Assembly (NCBI GenBank): GCA_019752295.1
Contig: JAIEMK010000054.1
Coordinates: forward strand, 1 to 40,836
Direction: 5' to 3'
DNA length: 40,836 nt
DNA from: Chitinophagaceae bacterium
GTDB taxonomy: Bacteria > Bacteroidota > Bacteroidia > Chitinophagales > Chitinophagaceae
Shown here: piece by piece, positions 7,325 through 15,447 of the stretch
Numbering within the stretch: the first letter of the stretch is position 1
How the letters are laid out: each line of letters starts with the position of its first letter
The notes under the pieces: model-generated
Seen by the model: the letters and a program-made list of their open reading frames with translations, nothing else
The model's database searches: none
What the model was told of the DNA's origin: nothing
Made by a program: the position numbers and the translations under genes

Positions 7325-10147
7325 ATGAAAAAAAATTCCTCTTTTTCAATGGGGCTATTATTGTTCCTATGCGGAATGATTAGTATTACAACGGGCTATT
7401 CGCAATTTGACCTAAACAGCAAGCTGGTACTTGACCCGGATGTTAAAACCGGAAAACTGTCAAACGGATTAACCTATTACATCAGAAAAAATGTTAAGCC
7501 TGAAAAAAAAGTCCAGTTGCGTTTAGCGATCAACGCGGGATCAATTCTGGAAGATGCCGATCAGCAGGGTCTTGCACATATGATGGAACATATGAACTTT
7601 AACGGTTCTACTCATTTTCCAAAAAACGAATTGGTAAGTTATCTGCAATCAATCGGTGTTCAGTTTGGTGCAGACCTGAATGCTTATACCGGTTTTGATG
7701 AAACCGTTTATATACTTCCGATTCCCACGGATGATTCAACTAAAATAGAAAAGGGGTTTACCATTTTAGAAGACTGGGCCGGCAACGCCACCCTATCGGT
7801 TGATGAGATCGATAAAGAACGGGGAGTGGTTCTGGAAGAATCAAGACTTGGAAAGGGCGCAGGTGAGCGCATGCGGAATAAATATTTTCCAGTATTATTA
7901 AACGGGTCGAAATATGCCGAAAGATTACCAATTGGTAAGGATAGTATTTTAAAAAATTTCAAACCCGAATCATTGATTCGTTTTTATAAAACATGGTATC
8001 GTCCAAACCTAATGGCGGTAATAGTTGTAGGCGATATTGATCCCGCATATGCAGAAAAAGAAATCATCAAACATTTCAGTCATTTTAAAAACCCTGCAAA
8101 CGCCAAACCAAGGCCAAAAGAAATTGCAATCCCCGAAAGGAAAGTTGCTGCAAGTATGGTATTAACCGATAAGGAACAAGCCCGAAATCTTTTGCAGGTA
8201 TTCAACTATATCGAAAAAGATAAAGGCATCAATACTTGGGGAGAATACAGACAATCGATTGTGGAGAATCTGTTTAACTCCATCATCAGTCAACGCTATA
8301 ACGAAATGACTCAACAACCCAATCCACCTTTTATTTATGGTAACGCGGCATTTAGTGGATTTATCAGAGGGTATAGATCCTTCATGAATCTTTCTTTATT
8401 AAACGACAGGCCCGTGAAAGATGCAATAGATGCGTTGGTGTCGGGAACAGAATCAGTAAAAAAATTCGGGGTGTTGTCTGCAGAATTAGAGCGAGCAAAA
8501 AGTGCATTACTGAATCAGACAGAGCGGGCATATAAAGACAAGGACAAAACAGAATCTGCCGAGCTGGTAAATATTTACCTCTATCATTTTTTAATTAATA
8601 ATCCGGCTGTAGGTATTACAAATAGAACAAATTTTATAAAGCAGATTTTACCTACCATCACTTTGGACGAAGTGAATGCACTAACTAAAAAGATGGAAGC
8701 TAAACAGGGAAGGTTTAGTTTGTTGATGGCTTCAGATAAAAACAAGAGTCCACTACCAACCGACAAAGAGTTAACAGCTCTGATTGATGCGGCGCACATC
8801 ATGCCAGTAAAAGCATATGAAGAAAAAGCTGTTACAAAATCATTGATGGCTAAAGCTCCTGGCACAGGAAAAGTTGTAAGTGAGAGCATAAACAAAGCGC
8901 TAGGAACAACCGATTGGGTTTTAAACAACGGTGTTACCATCAGCATTAAACAAACCGATTTTTCGAACGATGAAATTTTGATGGATGCATGGCGTTGGGG
9001 TGGTTATACCAAATATCCGATTGAGGATAAAATGAATGCAAAGAGTGCGGCCACCTTGGTTACGGCGATGGGCATAAGTGATATGACACCTACCGATCTG
9101 CGTAAATTCTTATCAGGAAAATCGGTATCTGTATCACCCTATCTCAACGAGAATGATGAAGGCATTGAAGGAAGCAGTAGTGTAAAAGATTTCGAAACAT
9201 TTCTGCAATTAGTGTACCTGAATTTTACGCAACCACGTAAAGATTCTGCTTTGTTTCAGGGCTTCGTTAATTCTCAAAGAAGCAGTCTCCAAAACATGAA
9301 AGCAAATCCGAATTTTTATTTTGCCGATACACTAGCAAAGATCCAGTATCAGAATCACCCTTGGGCTCCCAACTTACCTGCAGCTTCCGACTTCGATCAG
9401 GTGAGCATGAACAGGGTATTTGCAATTTACAAAGAGCTATACGGAAATGCATGGGGTATGCATTTTACATTTATTGGAAATATTGATCCTGCTAAAGTAA
9501 AACCATTAATAGAATCTTATTTGGGCAGTTTGCCGGGAACACAAAAAGAAAATAATTTTAAAGATGTGGGTGTTCGCCCTGTAAAAGGTGTGGTGGAAGC
9601 AACAGTATATAAAGGCGCTGCAAAACAAAGCAGGGTAAATATCATATTTACTGGAGAAGCAAAATACGGTATCGATGAACAAATAAAACTAAATGCTCTG
9701 ACCGAAGTTTTAAATATTAAAATCATCGAAAAATTAAGAGAGCAGATGAGCGGAATTTATGGAGGTGGAATGGGGGGCTCGCTGATAAACAGGCCTTATA
9801 ACAATTATACAATTTCAATTGGATTCCCTTGCGGACCAGAGAACGTAGACAAACTTACAGCAGCACTATTTACCCTTCTTAACGATGCAAAAGAAAAAGG
9901 TATTGAACAAAAAGATCTAGATAAAGTAAAGGAAACTTTAAAGAAAAAAGATCAGGATCAGATGAAGCGGAATGATCATTGGTTAAACGGATTATCGAGA
10001 GCATTTATCGAAAAAGACGATCCGATGTCGATTCTAGAATATTCGCAAAAAGTAGATGCATTAACCACTGTGGCACTACAGGAATCGGCCAAAAAATATT
10101 TCAATATGCAGAACTATATTAAAGTGGTTTTGAATCCTGAAAAATAG
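7325..10147 (+). CDS. Exported M16 family zinc protease
   Basis: A 940-residue metalloprotease of the insulinase/PqqL family. A signal peptide covers about residues 1-26 (ending GYSQ), so it works in the periplasm or at the outer membrane. The inverted zinc motif HMMEH is at residues 85-89 with catalytic Glu88; the third ligand is probably Glu171 in ERGVVLEES. Both halves of the M16 clam are present in one chain; the second half (from about residue 520) lacks an HxxEH motif, as expected for the inactive half. The gene stands alone, 175 bp after the dinB start, and ends at a strong bidirectional hairpin. Substrates are likely peptides released outside or in the periplasm. Confidence 0.93.
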   Translation: MKKNSSFSMGLLLFLCGMISITTGYSQFDLNSKLVLDPDVKTGKLSNGLTYYIRKNVKPEKKVQLRLAINAGSILEDADQQGLAHMMEHMNFNGSTHFPKNELVSYLQSIGVQFGADLNAYTGFDETVYILPIPTDDSTKIEKGFTILEDWAGNATLSVDEIDKERGVVLEESRLGKGAGERMRNKYFPVLLNGSKYAERLPIGKDSILKNFKPESLIRFYKTWYRPNLMAVIVVGDIDPAYAEKEIIKHFSHFKNPANAKPRPKEIAIPERKVAASMVLTDKEQARNLLQVFNYIEKDKGINTWGEYRQSIVENLFNSIISQRYNEMTQQPNPPFIYGNAAFSGFIRGYRSFMNLSLLNDRPVKDAIDALVSGTESVKKFGVLSAELERAKSALLNQTERAYKDKDKTESAELVNIYLYHFLINNPAVGITNRTNFIKQILPTITLDEVNALTKKMEAKQGRFSLLMASDKNKSPLPTDKELTALIDAAHIMPVKAYEEKAVTKSLMAKAPGTGKVVSESINKALGTTDWVLNNGVTISIKQTDFSNDEILMDAWRWGGYTKYPIEDKMNAKSAATLVTAMGISDMTPTDLRKFLSGKSVSVSPYLNENDEGIEGSSSVKDFETFLQLVYLNFTQPRKDSALFQGFVNSQRSSLQNMKANPNFYFADTLAKIQYQNHPWAPNLPAASDFDQVSMNRVFAIYKELYGNAWGMHFTFIGNIDPAKVKPLIESYLGSLPGTQKENNFKDVGVRPVKGVVEATVYKGAAKQSRVNIIFTGEAKYGIDEQIKLNALTEVLNIKIIEKLREQMSGIYGGGMGGSLINRPYNNYTISIGFPCGPENVDKLTAALFTLLNDAKEKGIEQKDLDKVKETLKKKDQDQMKRNDHWLNGLSRAFIEKDDPMSILEYSQKVDALTTVALQESAKKYFNMQNYIKVVLNPEK

Positions 10148-10166
10148 AGTACACAAAATTTTCCAT

Positions 10167-10200
10167 AAAAAAACCAGTCGACTAAACGGCTGGTTTTTTT
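10167..10200. terminator. Bidirectional terminator
   Basis: AAAACCAGTCG and CGGCTGGTTTT pair across the loop ACTAAA with one mismatch, with T runs on both strands. It serves the M16 protease gene on the plus strand and the thioesterase gene (10216) on the minus strand. Confidence 0.9.
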
Positions 10201-10215
10201 ATGGAACAAATAATT

Positions 10216-10611
10216 TTATCGGTCGAAAACGGCTTTAATTGTATCATCGATTCTTCTTGGTCGGCCTGTTTTTTTATCGAGCATCACCCAGCAACTTTTT
10301 GCCGTGATGAGTTTTCTGTTATCGCTGATGCGAATAATTTCGTAGTGCCTGTCCCATGTTACTGCGGTACACTCACCCGTATGAGTTTTCAATAACAATT
10401 CATCGTTGAGAAATGCAGGTGCATGATAATCCACTTCGTGGCGTCTCACCACCCAAACAATTTCATCATTCAATTCGGGAGGTGCAATGCTGCTCCAGTG
10501 TTGAATGGCAATATCCTGCATGAACTGTACATACATTACATTGTTTACGTGATCCTGATCATCGAGGTGTTCTTTGCGAACAACCATCGTATTTTCAAAA
10601 TGATGTGCCAT
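10216..10611 (-). CDS. Acyl-CoA thioesterase, hotdog fold (4HBT family)
   Basis: A 131-residue single hotdog-domain protein. The N-terminal motif VRKEHLDDQDHVNNVMYVQFMQD is the 4-hydroxybenzoyl-CoA thioesterase/YbgC-type active-site region, in which a conserved Asp in the DDQDHVNN turn is the catalytic residue. It should hydrolyse acyl-CoA or acyl-ACP thioesters in the cytoplasm as a tetramer. It begins 13 bp past the stop of rimM and is probably the last gene of the rpsP-rimM transcription unit, ending at the hairpin at 10167-10200. The physiological acyl chain cannot be told. Confidence 0.85.
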   Translation of the reverse strand: MAHHFENTMVVRKEHLDDQDHVNNVMYVQFMQDIAIQHWSSIAPPELNDEIVWVVRRHEVDYHAPAFLNDELLLKTHTGECTAVTWDRHYEIIRISDNRKLITAKSCWVMLDKKTGRPRRIDDTIKAVFDR

Positions 10612-10624
10612 TAGCTTCTGTTTA

Positions 10625-11143
10625 TTAACCGGTATAAATTTCTAATAAACCATCTGGTAGAATCACGTGCACTTGTTTTTTTACATGATCAATTTTATCT
10701 AAGCTTGCTTCATGCAAAGGAATCAATGCTTCTTTTCCTTTTAAAGTAATACGCAATAAAATTTGGTGCGGCTGACTGATTACTTCTTCAATTGGAGCCA
10801 ATACATCTCCCTGATTAATCAATGTATATCCCAATAAAGCGATGGGTGCAGACTTACCAACCAGTGATCTGAAATCAATATCAGTTATCCATACATTGCG
10901 TGATACCAGTCTTGCTGCAGACTCTTTGGTATTTACCCCTTCGAGTTTAACAGTAGTTTCCTCGTGATTAGATGCTTTAGCCGATTCAATAAAATAAGGC
11001 AGGTAATCTCCTTTCAACTCTTCCACAAATAAAACCTCAATTCCTTTAAAAGGAGTTTTCCTTCCAAACTCGTGTTTTAAGATCAGTTCTCCTTTTAATC
11101 CAAAGCTGGCTACCAGCTTTCCAATATGAATGTATTCGCTCAT
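10625..11143 (-). CDS. rimM: Ribosome maturation factor RimM
   Basis: A 172-residue 16S rRNA-processing protein that binds S19 and helps mature the 30S head. The N-terminal RimM domain starts with the typical HIGKLVASFGLKGELILKHE; the C-terminal PRC-barrel half ends in KEALIPLHEASLDKIDHVKKQVHVILPDGLLEIY, where the IPL...I..ID..KK pattern is diagnostic. It lies 115 bp downstream of rpsP, the usual bacterial partner, but trmD, the usual next gene, is absent here and found at 21072. The rpsP-rimM gap contains a hairpin that could attenuate transcription. Confidence 0.95.
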   Translation of the reverse strand: MSEYIHIGKLVASFGLKGELILKHEFGRKTPFKGIEVLFVEELKGDYLPYFIESAKASNHEETTVKLEGVNTKESAARLVSRNVWITDIDFRSLVGKSAPIALLGYTLINQGDVLAPIEEVISQPHQILLRITLKGKEALIPLHEASLDKIDHVKKQVHVILPDGLLEIYTG

Positions 11144-11182
11144 TGGTATGGTTTACTGCAGTCTCTAAAAAATGGACTACTT

Positions 11183-11218
11183 ATATAAAACAAGAGTCCC
11201 GGCATAGCCAGGACTCTT
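11183..11218 (-). terminator. Terminator-like hairpin between rpsP and rimM
   Basis: On the minus strand AAGAGTCC and GGACTCTT form an 8-bp perfect stem, extended inward by GGC/GCC after one mismatch, then GTTTTATATAA. It lies 41 bp after the rpsP stop and 49 bp before the rimM start. The short U run suggests a partial terminator or processing site rather than a complete stop. Confidence 0.65.
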
Positions 11219-11258
11219 AATCGGTTTGCAGAATAATTCTTTTCAGAACAGTATCTTA

Positions 11259-11714
11259 CTAAGCTTCAGTCTGGCTTTCAGGAGCTGCTTCTGCTGTTTC
11301 CACCTTTTTAACTACTGGGGTGTAAACACGTTTAGCTCTTTGGGCTTTCTTGTGAGCATCATTCCGACGGGTAATTTGCGCTTCATGATCATTGTGCCAT
11401 TCCTGGAACTTTGTCATTGCTGCTGCATCATCAAACAGACCCAGTTTAACACCACGTAAAAGGTGTTTCAGGTACAATACGCCTTTGAAACTCAGGATAC
11501 GACGAACAGTGTCGGTGGGTTGAGCACCTTTGTTCAGCCACTCTAAAGCTTTTTGACGGTCTAATTGAATGCTTGCAGGAACTGTAAGCGGGTTGTAAGT
11601 ACCCAATTTCTGGATAAACTTACCATCTCTTGGAGCACGGGCATCGGCCACTACGATAAAGTAGAAAGGACGTTTTTTGCTACCGTGTCTCTGTAATCTC
11701 ATTTTTACTGCCAT
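11259..11714 (-). CDS. rpsP: 30S ribosomal protein S16
   Basis: A 151-residue ribosomal protein. The N-terminal 80 residues are the S16 domain ([20 protein letters not shown], ...[13 protein letters not shown]). The remaining ~65 residues are a charged extension ending in an Ala/Glu/Thr-rich tail; E. coli S16 has only 82 residues, but long tails are usual in Bacteroidota. It follows ffh on the same strand by 127 bp, and rimM follows it, keeping the common ffh-rpsP-rimM order. Confidence 0.97.
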   Translation of the reverse strand: MAVKMRLQRHGSKKRPFYFIVVADARAPRDGKFIQKLGTYNPLTVPASIQLDRQKALEWLNKGAQPTDTVRRILSFKGVLYLKHLLRGVKLGLFDDAAAMTKFQEWHNDHEAQITRRNDAHKKAQRAKRVYTPVVKKVETAEAAPESQTEA

Positions 11715-11841
11715 GTTAAATAGAAATTTAAAGGCGTTAAGGAATTAGGTTGACAAATAGAGTGCGAAACTAACAGATTCGAATTAATAAACCAAAGATG
11801 AATCTTAAAGACAGGTTATTTTAAGGAAAATTAATGATTTA

Positions 11842-13164
11842 TCAACGTTTCATACCGGGGAAACGACCTCCCATCGGCATATTATTCATCATTTTCATCA
11901 TTTGTTTCATTTGCTCGAATTGTTTCATAAAAGCATTCACTTCGGCCAGATCTTTGCCACTACCCTTGGCAATTCTTGTTTTTCTGCTGGGAGTTAATGC
12001 ATCTGGATTAGATCTTTCGAAGGGGGTCATCGATTTAATGATTGCTTCAATACCCTTAAAAGCATCATCATTGATGTCTACATCTTTGATTGCTTTTCCA
12101 ACTCCGGGTATCATTCCCATCAAATCTTTTAAGTTACCCATCTTCTTAATCTGCTGCAACTGATCTAGAAAATCCTGAAAATCGAATTGATTTTTTCGAA
12201 TTTTTTTCTCCAGCTTTTTGGCTTCCACTTCGTCGTACTGGGCCTGCGCTTTTTCTACCAAGGTAGTAATATCACCCATCCCCAAAATACGTTGCGACAT
12301 CCTTTCGGGATAGAACACATCGAGGGTATCCATTTTTTCGCCACTGCTCACAAACTTAATGGGTTTGTTTACCGTGTATTTAATCGATAGGGCAGCACCA
12401 CCTCTTGTATCGCCATCTAATTTGGTTAATACCACACCACTGAAATCCAAACGATCATTAAATGCTTTTGCCGTGTTCACAGCATCTTGACCGGTCATGC
12501 TGTCTACCACAAATAATATCTCGGCAGGATTGATAGCAGCTTTGATATTTGCCACTTCGGTCATCATCACTTCATCAATAGCCAAACGGCCTGCAGTATC
12601 GATGATTACTACATTTTTATTAGTAGCTTTCGCTTCTTTGATGGCATTCAGAGCGATAGAAACCGCGTCTTTATTTTCTCTCTCACTATAAATTGCAACA
12701 CCAATTTGTTCTGCCAAAACAGTTAACTGATCAATGGCTGCAGGACGATAAATATCGCATGCAACCACCAGTGGTGATTTACCCTTTTGTGTTTTTAAAT
12801 AGTTTGCTAATTTTCCGGTGAAAGTTGTTTTACCGCTACCCTGTAAGCCGGCAATCAATATGATGGCAGGGTTGCCAGTAACATTAAACTGCGCTTCCGA
12901 ACCACCCATTAATTGTGTTAGTTCGTCCTGCACAATTTTAACCATCAACTGGCCCGGACTAATTGCATTGATAACTTTTTCGCCCGCCGCTTTTTCTTTT
13001 ACTTTATCGGTAAATTCTTTGGCAATTTTAAAGTTCACATCGGCATCAATCAATGCCCTGCGAATATCTTTCAATGTGTTGGCAATATTCAGGTCGTTGA
13101 TCCTTGCCTCACCCTTGAGGTTCTTAAAGGCCGATTCGAGTTTTTCACTTAAAGAATTAAACAT
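11842..13164 (-). CDS. ffh: Signal recognition particle protein Ffh
   Basis: A 440-residue SRP54 GTPase that, with 4.5S RNA and FtsY, targets nascent inner-membrane proteins. Domain order: N-domain helical bundle (about 1-95), G-domain with P-loop GLQGSGKT at 106-113, DTAGRL and TKLDGDTRGGAAL, then the M-domain with the RKTRIAKGSG RNA-binding turn and a methionine-rich C-terminus (MKQMMKMMNNMPMGG) that forms the signal-sequence groove. Length is normal. The start ATG at 13164 is the family start (MFNSLSEKLESAFK). A possible own promoter (13229-13236) lies within the rpoD-ffh gap, with the rpoD terminator hairpin downstream of it. Confidence 0.97.
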   Translation of the reverse strand: MFNSLSEKLESAFKNLKGEARINDLNIANTLKDIRRALIDADVNFKIAKEFTDKVKEKAAGEKVINAISPGQLMVKIVQDELTQLMGGSEAQFNVTGNPAIILIAGLQGSGKTTFTGKLANYLKTQKGKSPLVVACDIYRPAAIDQLTVLAEQIGVAIYSERENKDAVSIALNAIKEAKATNKNVVIIDTAGRLAIDEVMMTEVANIKAAINPAEILFVVDSMTGQDAVNTAKAFNDRLDFSGVVLTKLDGDTRGGAALSIKYTVNKPIKFVSSGEKMDTLDVFYPERMSQRILGMGDITTLVEKAQAQYDEVEAKKLEKKIRKNQFDFQDFLDQLQQIKKMGNLKDLMGMIPGVGKAIKDVDINDDAFKGIEAIIKSMTPFERSNPDALTPSRKTRIAKGSGKDLAEVNAFMKQFEQMKQMMKMMNNMPMGGRFPGMKR

Positions 13165-13190
13165 AGTTCGCTGCTTTCAATACTTTGGAT

Positions 13191-13217
13191 AAAAAAAGTG
13201 AACAGATAAGTTCACTT
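13191..13217 (-). terminator. Terminator downstream of rpoD
   Basis: On the minus strand AAGTGAAC and GTTCACTT form a perfect 8-bp stem with a 6-base loop, followed directly by seven T. It lies 34 bp after the rpoD stop and 26 bp before the ffh start. If the candidate promoter at 13229-13236 is used, this hairpin lies in the ffh leader. Confidence 0.85.
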
Positions 13218-13228
13218 AAATTGAGGTG

Positions 13229-13236
13229 CAAATATA
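13229..13236 (-). promoter_or_regulatory. Candidate -7 box for ffh
   Basis: The minus strand reads TATATTTG, an exact match to TAnnTTTG. A TTG lies upstream but with only about 15 bases between, short of the usual 19-21. A start here would put the rpoD terminator hairpin in the leader of ffh. Confidence 0.35.
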
Positions 13237-13250
13237 GTGTCTAAATGTTT

Positions 13251-14123
13251 TCAACCTAAGTAAACCCGAAGGTGCTTGCAACGATTGGCACTGCGAAGTT
13301 TGGTCAATGCCTTGTCTTTGATCTGCCTTACCCTTTCTCTAGTAAGATTATAACGCTCTCCAATATCTTCCAAACTGAGGGGATGATCCACTCCTATTCC
13401 AAAAAAATAACATACTACATCTTTTTGCCTTTCAGTTAATGTACAAAGGCTTCTTTCAATTTCGAGTCTGAGCGACTCTGTATGGGCCAGTTTTTCATCG
13501 GTCTTTTCGGCATTGGGGTTCTCCATCATATCCATTAAAGTACCATCTTCCCCATCCGATAGCGGGGTGTCCATACTAATATGCCTGAAACCAACATTCA
13601 TCGTTGCCGTAACTTCATCGATGCCGATATCCAGAATTTCAGCAAGCTCTTCGGGTGTTGGTTCGCGTTCGTATTCCTGCTCCAATTGCTGATAGGCTTT
13701 GCTGATCCGGTTGGTTAACCCCACTTTATTCAAAGGCAGTCGAACAATCCTGCTCTGTTCTGCAAGTGCTTGTAAAATGCTTTGGCGGATCCACCAAACT
13801 GCATACGATATAAACTTAAATCCCCTTGTTTCATCAAACCGAAGCGCAGATTTAATCAGGCCCAGATTGCCCTCATTAATCAGATCGGGTAAAGTAAGTC
13901 CTTGATTTTGATATTGTTTCGCCACAGAAACCACAAAGCGTAGGTTCGACTTGATGAGCCTTTCTAAAGCCCTTTCGTCACCGTTTTTAATGCGTATGGC
14001 CAATGCTACCTCTTCCTCGGGTGAAATCAACTCCACTTTGCCAATCTCCTGAAGATATTTCTCCAGACTTTGAGACTCTCGGTTGGTGATAGATTTTGAT
14101 ATCTTAAGTTGACGCATACTCAT
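13251..14123 (-). CDS. rpoD: RNA polymerase sigma factor, RpoD/SigA type
   Basis: A 290-residue sigma-70 of the short Bacteroidota type, which lacks the long region 1.1 of proteobacterial RpoD. Visible parts: [26 protein letters not shown] (region 1.2 onset), [14 protein letters not shown] and [15 protein letters not shown] (2.1-2.2), [21 protein letters not shown] (2.3-2.4, -10 binding), region 3, and [10 protein letters not shown]...[25 protein letters not shown] (4.2 helix-turn-helix). The ending YLG is typical. A second ATG two codons in (14117) gives the usual N-terminus MRQLKIS and may be the true start. Some positions ([20 protein letters not shown]) differ from the commonest sequence, so a second RpoD paralogue cannot be ruled out. 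Predicted to recognise the TTTG/TAnnTTTG promoters noted here. Confidence 0.93.
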   Translation of the reverse strand: MSMRQLKISKSITNRESQSLEKYLQEIGKVELISPEEEVALAIRIKNGDERALERLIKSNLRFVVSVAKQYQNQGLTLPDLINEGNLGLIKSALRFDETRGFKFISYAVWWIRQSILQALAEQSRIVRLPLNKVGLTNRISKAYQQLEQEYEREPTPEELAEILDIGIDEVTATMNVGFRHISMDTPLSDGEDGTLMDMMENPNAEKTDEKLAHTESLRLEIERSLCTLTERQKDVVCYFFGIGVDHPLSLEDIGERYNLTRERVRQIKDKALTKLRSANRCKHLRVYLG

Positions 14124-14352
14124 AAATACCAGATTTATTGATACATATATCCTTAAAAAAAATTTAGAGAGTTTGGGAGGGAGCTCTACATTTCCATTTA
14201 ATCACGGTATGCTAAGAGCAATTTAACAAATTTTCGAATCTTCTCAAAAAAAATAATTTTATACAAATAATTGAAAAACAATCACTTAGATAAGTATATT
14301 TCTGCGGAGCTTCCATTAATCCTTTAAAATGACTGTTTAAATGAAAAAAACA

Positions 14353-14383
14353 TTTGGATAGGAAGTATTATTTAATATTATTG
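14353..14383 (+). promoter_or_regulatory. Promoter of the START-like gene
   Basis: TTTG at 14353-14356, then exactly 19 bases, then TATTATTG at 14376-14383 (seven of eight matches to TAnnTTTG). The ATG follows at 14418, giving a leader of about 28 bases. This is the best two-part Bacteroidota promoter I found in the window. The rest of 14124-14352 is AT-rich leader DNA upstream of rpoD in which I see no gene or clear motif. Confidence 0.6.
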
Positions 14384-14417
14384 CAGCCCTACGATTGATT
14401 GTAGCAAAATAAGAATA

Positions 14418-14801
14418 ATGAGCAAGAAGCAAATTTTTACAATAGAATTTCCCGTTAGATGTTCTCCAGGTATTTTATACGAGTTTTTATCAACCCCGGC
14501 TGGTTTACAGGAATGGTTCGCAGATAAAGTAGATGAGTGGGAAAATGTGTATAGCTTTTCGTGGAGCGGCGGCGCGCCTGATAAGGCTGAAGTGGTAGAT
14601 AAGGAAGATGATAAATTCATTCGCTTTCACTGGTTACATTCTGAAAAAAATGAATACTTTGAGTTTAGGATTGAAAAGACAGAGATCTCGAATCAAACCA
14701 TTCTTATCATAAAAGATTTTGCAGAAAAATCTGAAATCAAAGACCAGAGCCAATTATGGGAATATCAGGTGAAAGAATTGTTTCACCGATTAGGAGCTTA
14801 A
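14418..14801 (+). CDS. START-like domain protein (SRPBCC superfamily)
   Basis: A 127-residue helix-grip protein with the SRPBCC/Bet v1-like pattern: an N-terminal strand (KKQIFTIEFPVRCSPGILYEFLSTPAGLQEWFAD), a beta-sheet (VYSFSWSG, FIRFHWL, YFEFRIEK, QTILIIKDFAE) and a long C-terminal helix (DQSQLWEYQVKELFHRLGA). This version, with LSTPAGLQEWFAD near the N-terminus, is the START-like group common in Bacteroidota and related to AHSA1. It should bind a hydrophobic ligand or a protein client; its role is unknown. A good promoter lies just upstream. Its stop codon overlaps that of the convergent gene at 14798 in the shared tetranucleotide TTAA. Confidence 0.85.
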   Translation: MSKKQIFTIEFPVRCSPGILYEFLSTPAGLQEWFADKVDEWENVYSFSWSGGAPDKAEVVDKEDDKFIRFHWLHSEKNEYFEFRIEKTEISNQTILIIKDFAEKSEIKDQSQLWEYQVKELFHRLGA

Positions 14802-15424
14802 ATTGTTTGGTTGGTTAATATTTGCAAGACTTCTTTAAAAGTTTGTTGCAGAAAAAAAGATGTATCGTCCCACTCGCTGAGTGGGATTTTCTTTGCCATT
14901 TTAATAAATGGTAACTGAGATAAGATGGCTGGATTTAATTCGGCTGCCCTCCTATAATTATCGGGCCGAAAATGGTGCTGCCATGCATCTTCCATATTCA
15001 CACAAATAAACCACTCATAATTAGGATGGGGATTTCCAATGCGTAATTGAAAATATTGTTGAATAGCATTGCTGAAAAATGTTTTGAATTTGCCCGACAA
15101 CTGAATGTGGATACTAATATCATTCCCCCACCAGAAAAAAGTGCGGACAGCAAAAACATCTTGTCCCTCAAAGTATCGGGGATAGTCGAGCATCACCCAT
15201 GGCAGGCCTTCGTAATTTTCGCCCTTAGAGATCTTTGGGCCGATAGTAAAAGCCGGCTCATTGGCAAGAGCGATATTCAATGCCACTTCGTTTTGATAAA
15301 CCGTACAGATCTGTCCAAAAAAAGTATGGATCTTTTGAATCACCGCATTCTTTGTTAAAATCCAATCGGCATTCATTACCAATTCCTGTTCCTTTGATGA
15401 AAGCATTACTTTTGCGTTGCTCAT
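14798..15424 (-). CDS. Conserved-looking protein of unknown function
   Basis: I do not recognise this 208-residue protein. It has no signal peptide and no membrane segment, is rich in Trp and aromatic residues (WFICVNMEDAWQHHF, FFWWGNDISIHIQLSG), and alternates short strands and helices, which suggests a globular alpha/beta cytoplasmic protein. The clear reading frame, start ATG at 15424 and lack of rare-codon runs support a real gene. It converges with the START-like gene, sharing TTAA as both stops, and diverges from the LptF/G gene with about 23 bp between starts. Nothing in the context fixes its role. Confidence 0.75.
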   Translation of the reverse strand: MSNAKVMLSSKEQELVMNADWILTKNAVIQKIHTFFGQICTVYQNEVALNIALANEPAFTIGPKISKGENYEGLPWVMLDYPRYFEGQDVFAVRTFFWWGNDISIHIQLSGKFKTFFSNAIQQYFQLRIGNPHPNYEWFICVNMEDAWQHHFRPDNYRRAAELNPAILSQLPFIKMAKKIPLSEWDDTSFFLQQTFKEVLQILTNQTI

Positions 15425-15447
15425 TTAGCAATATTAAGCAAGGACAA

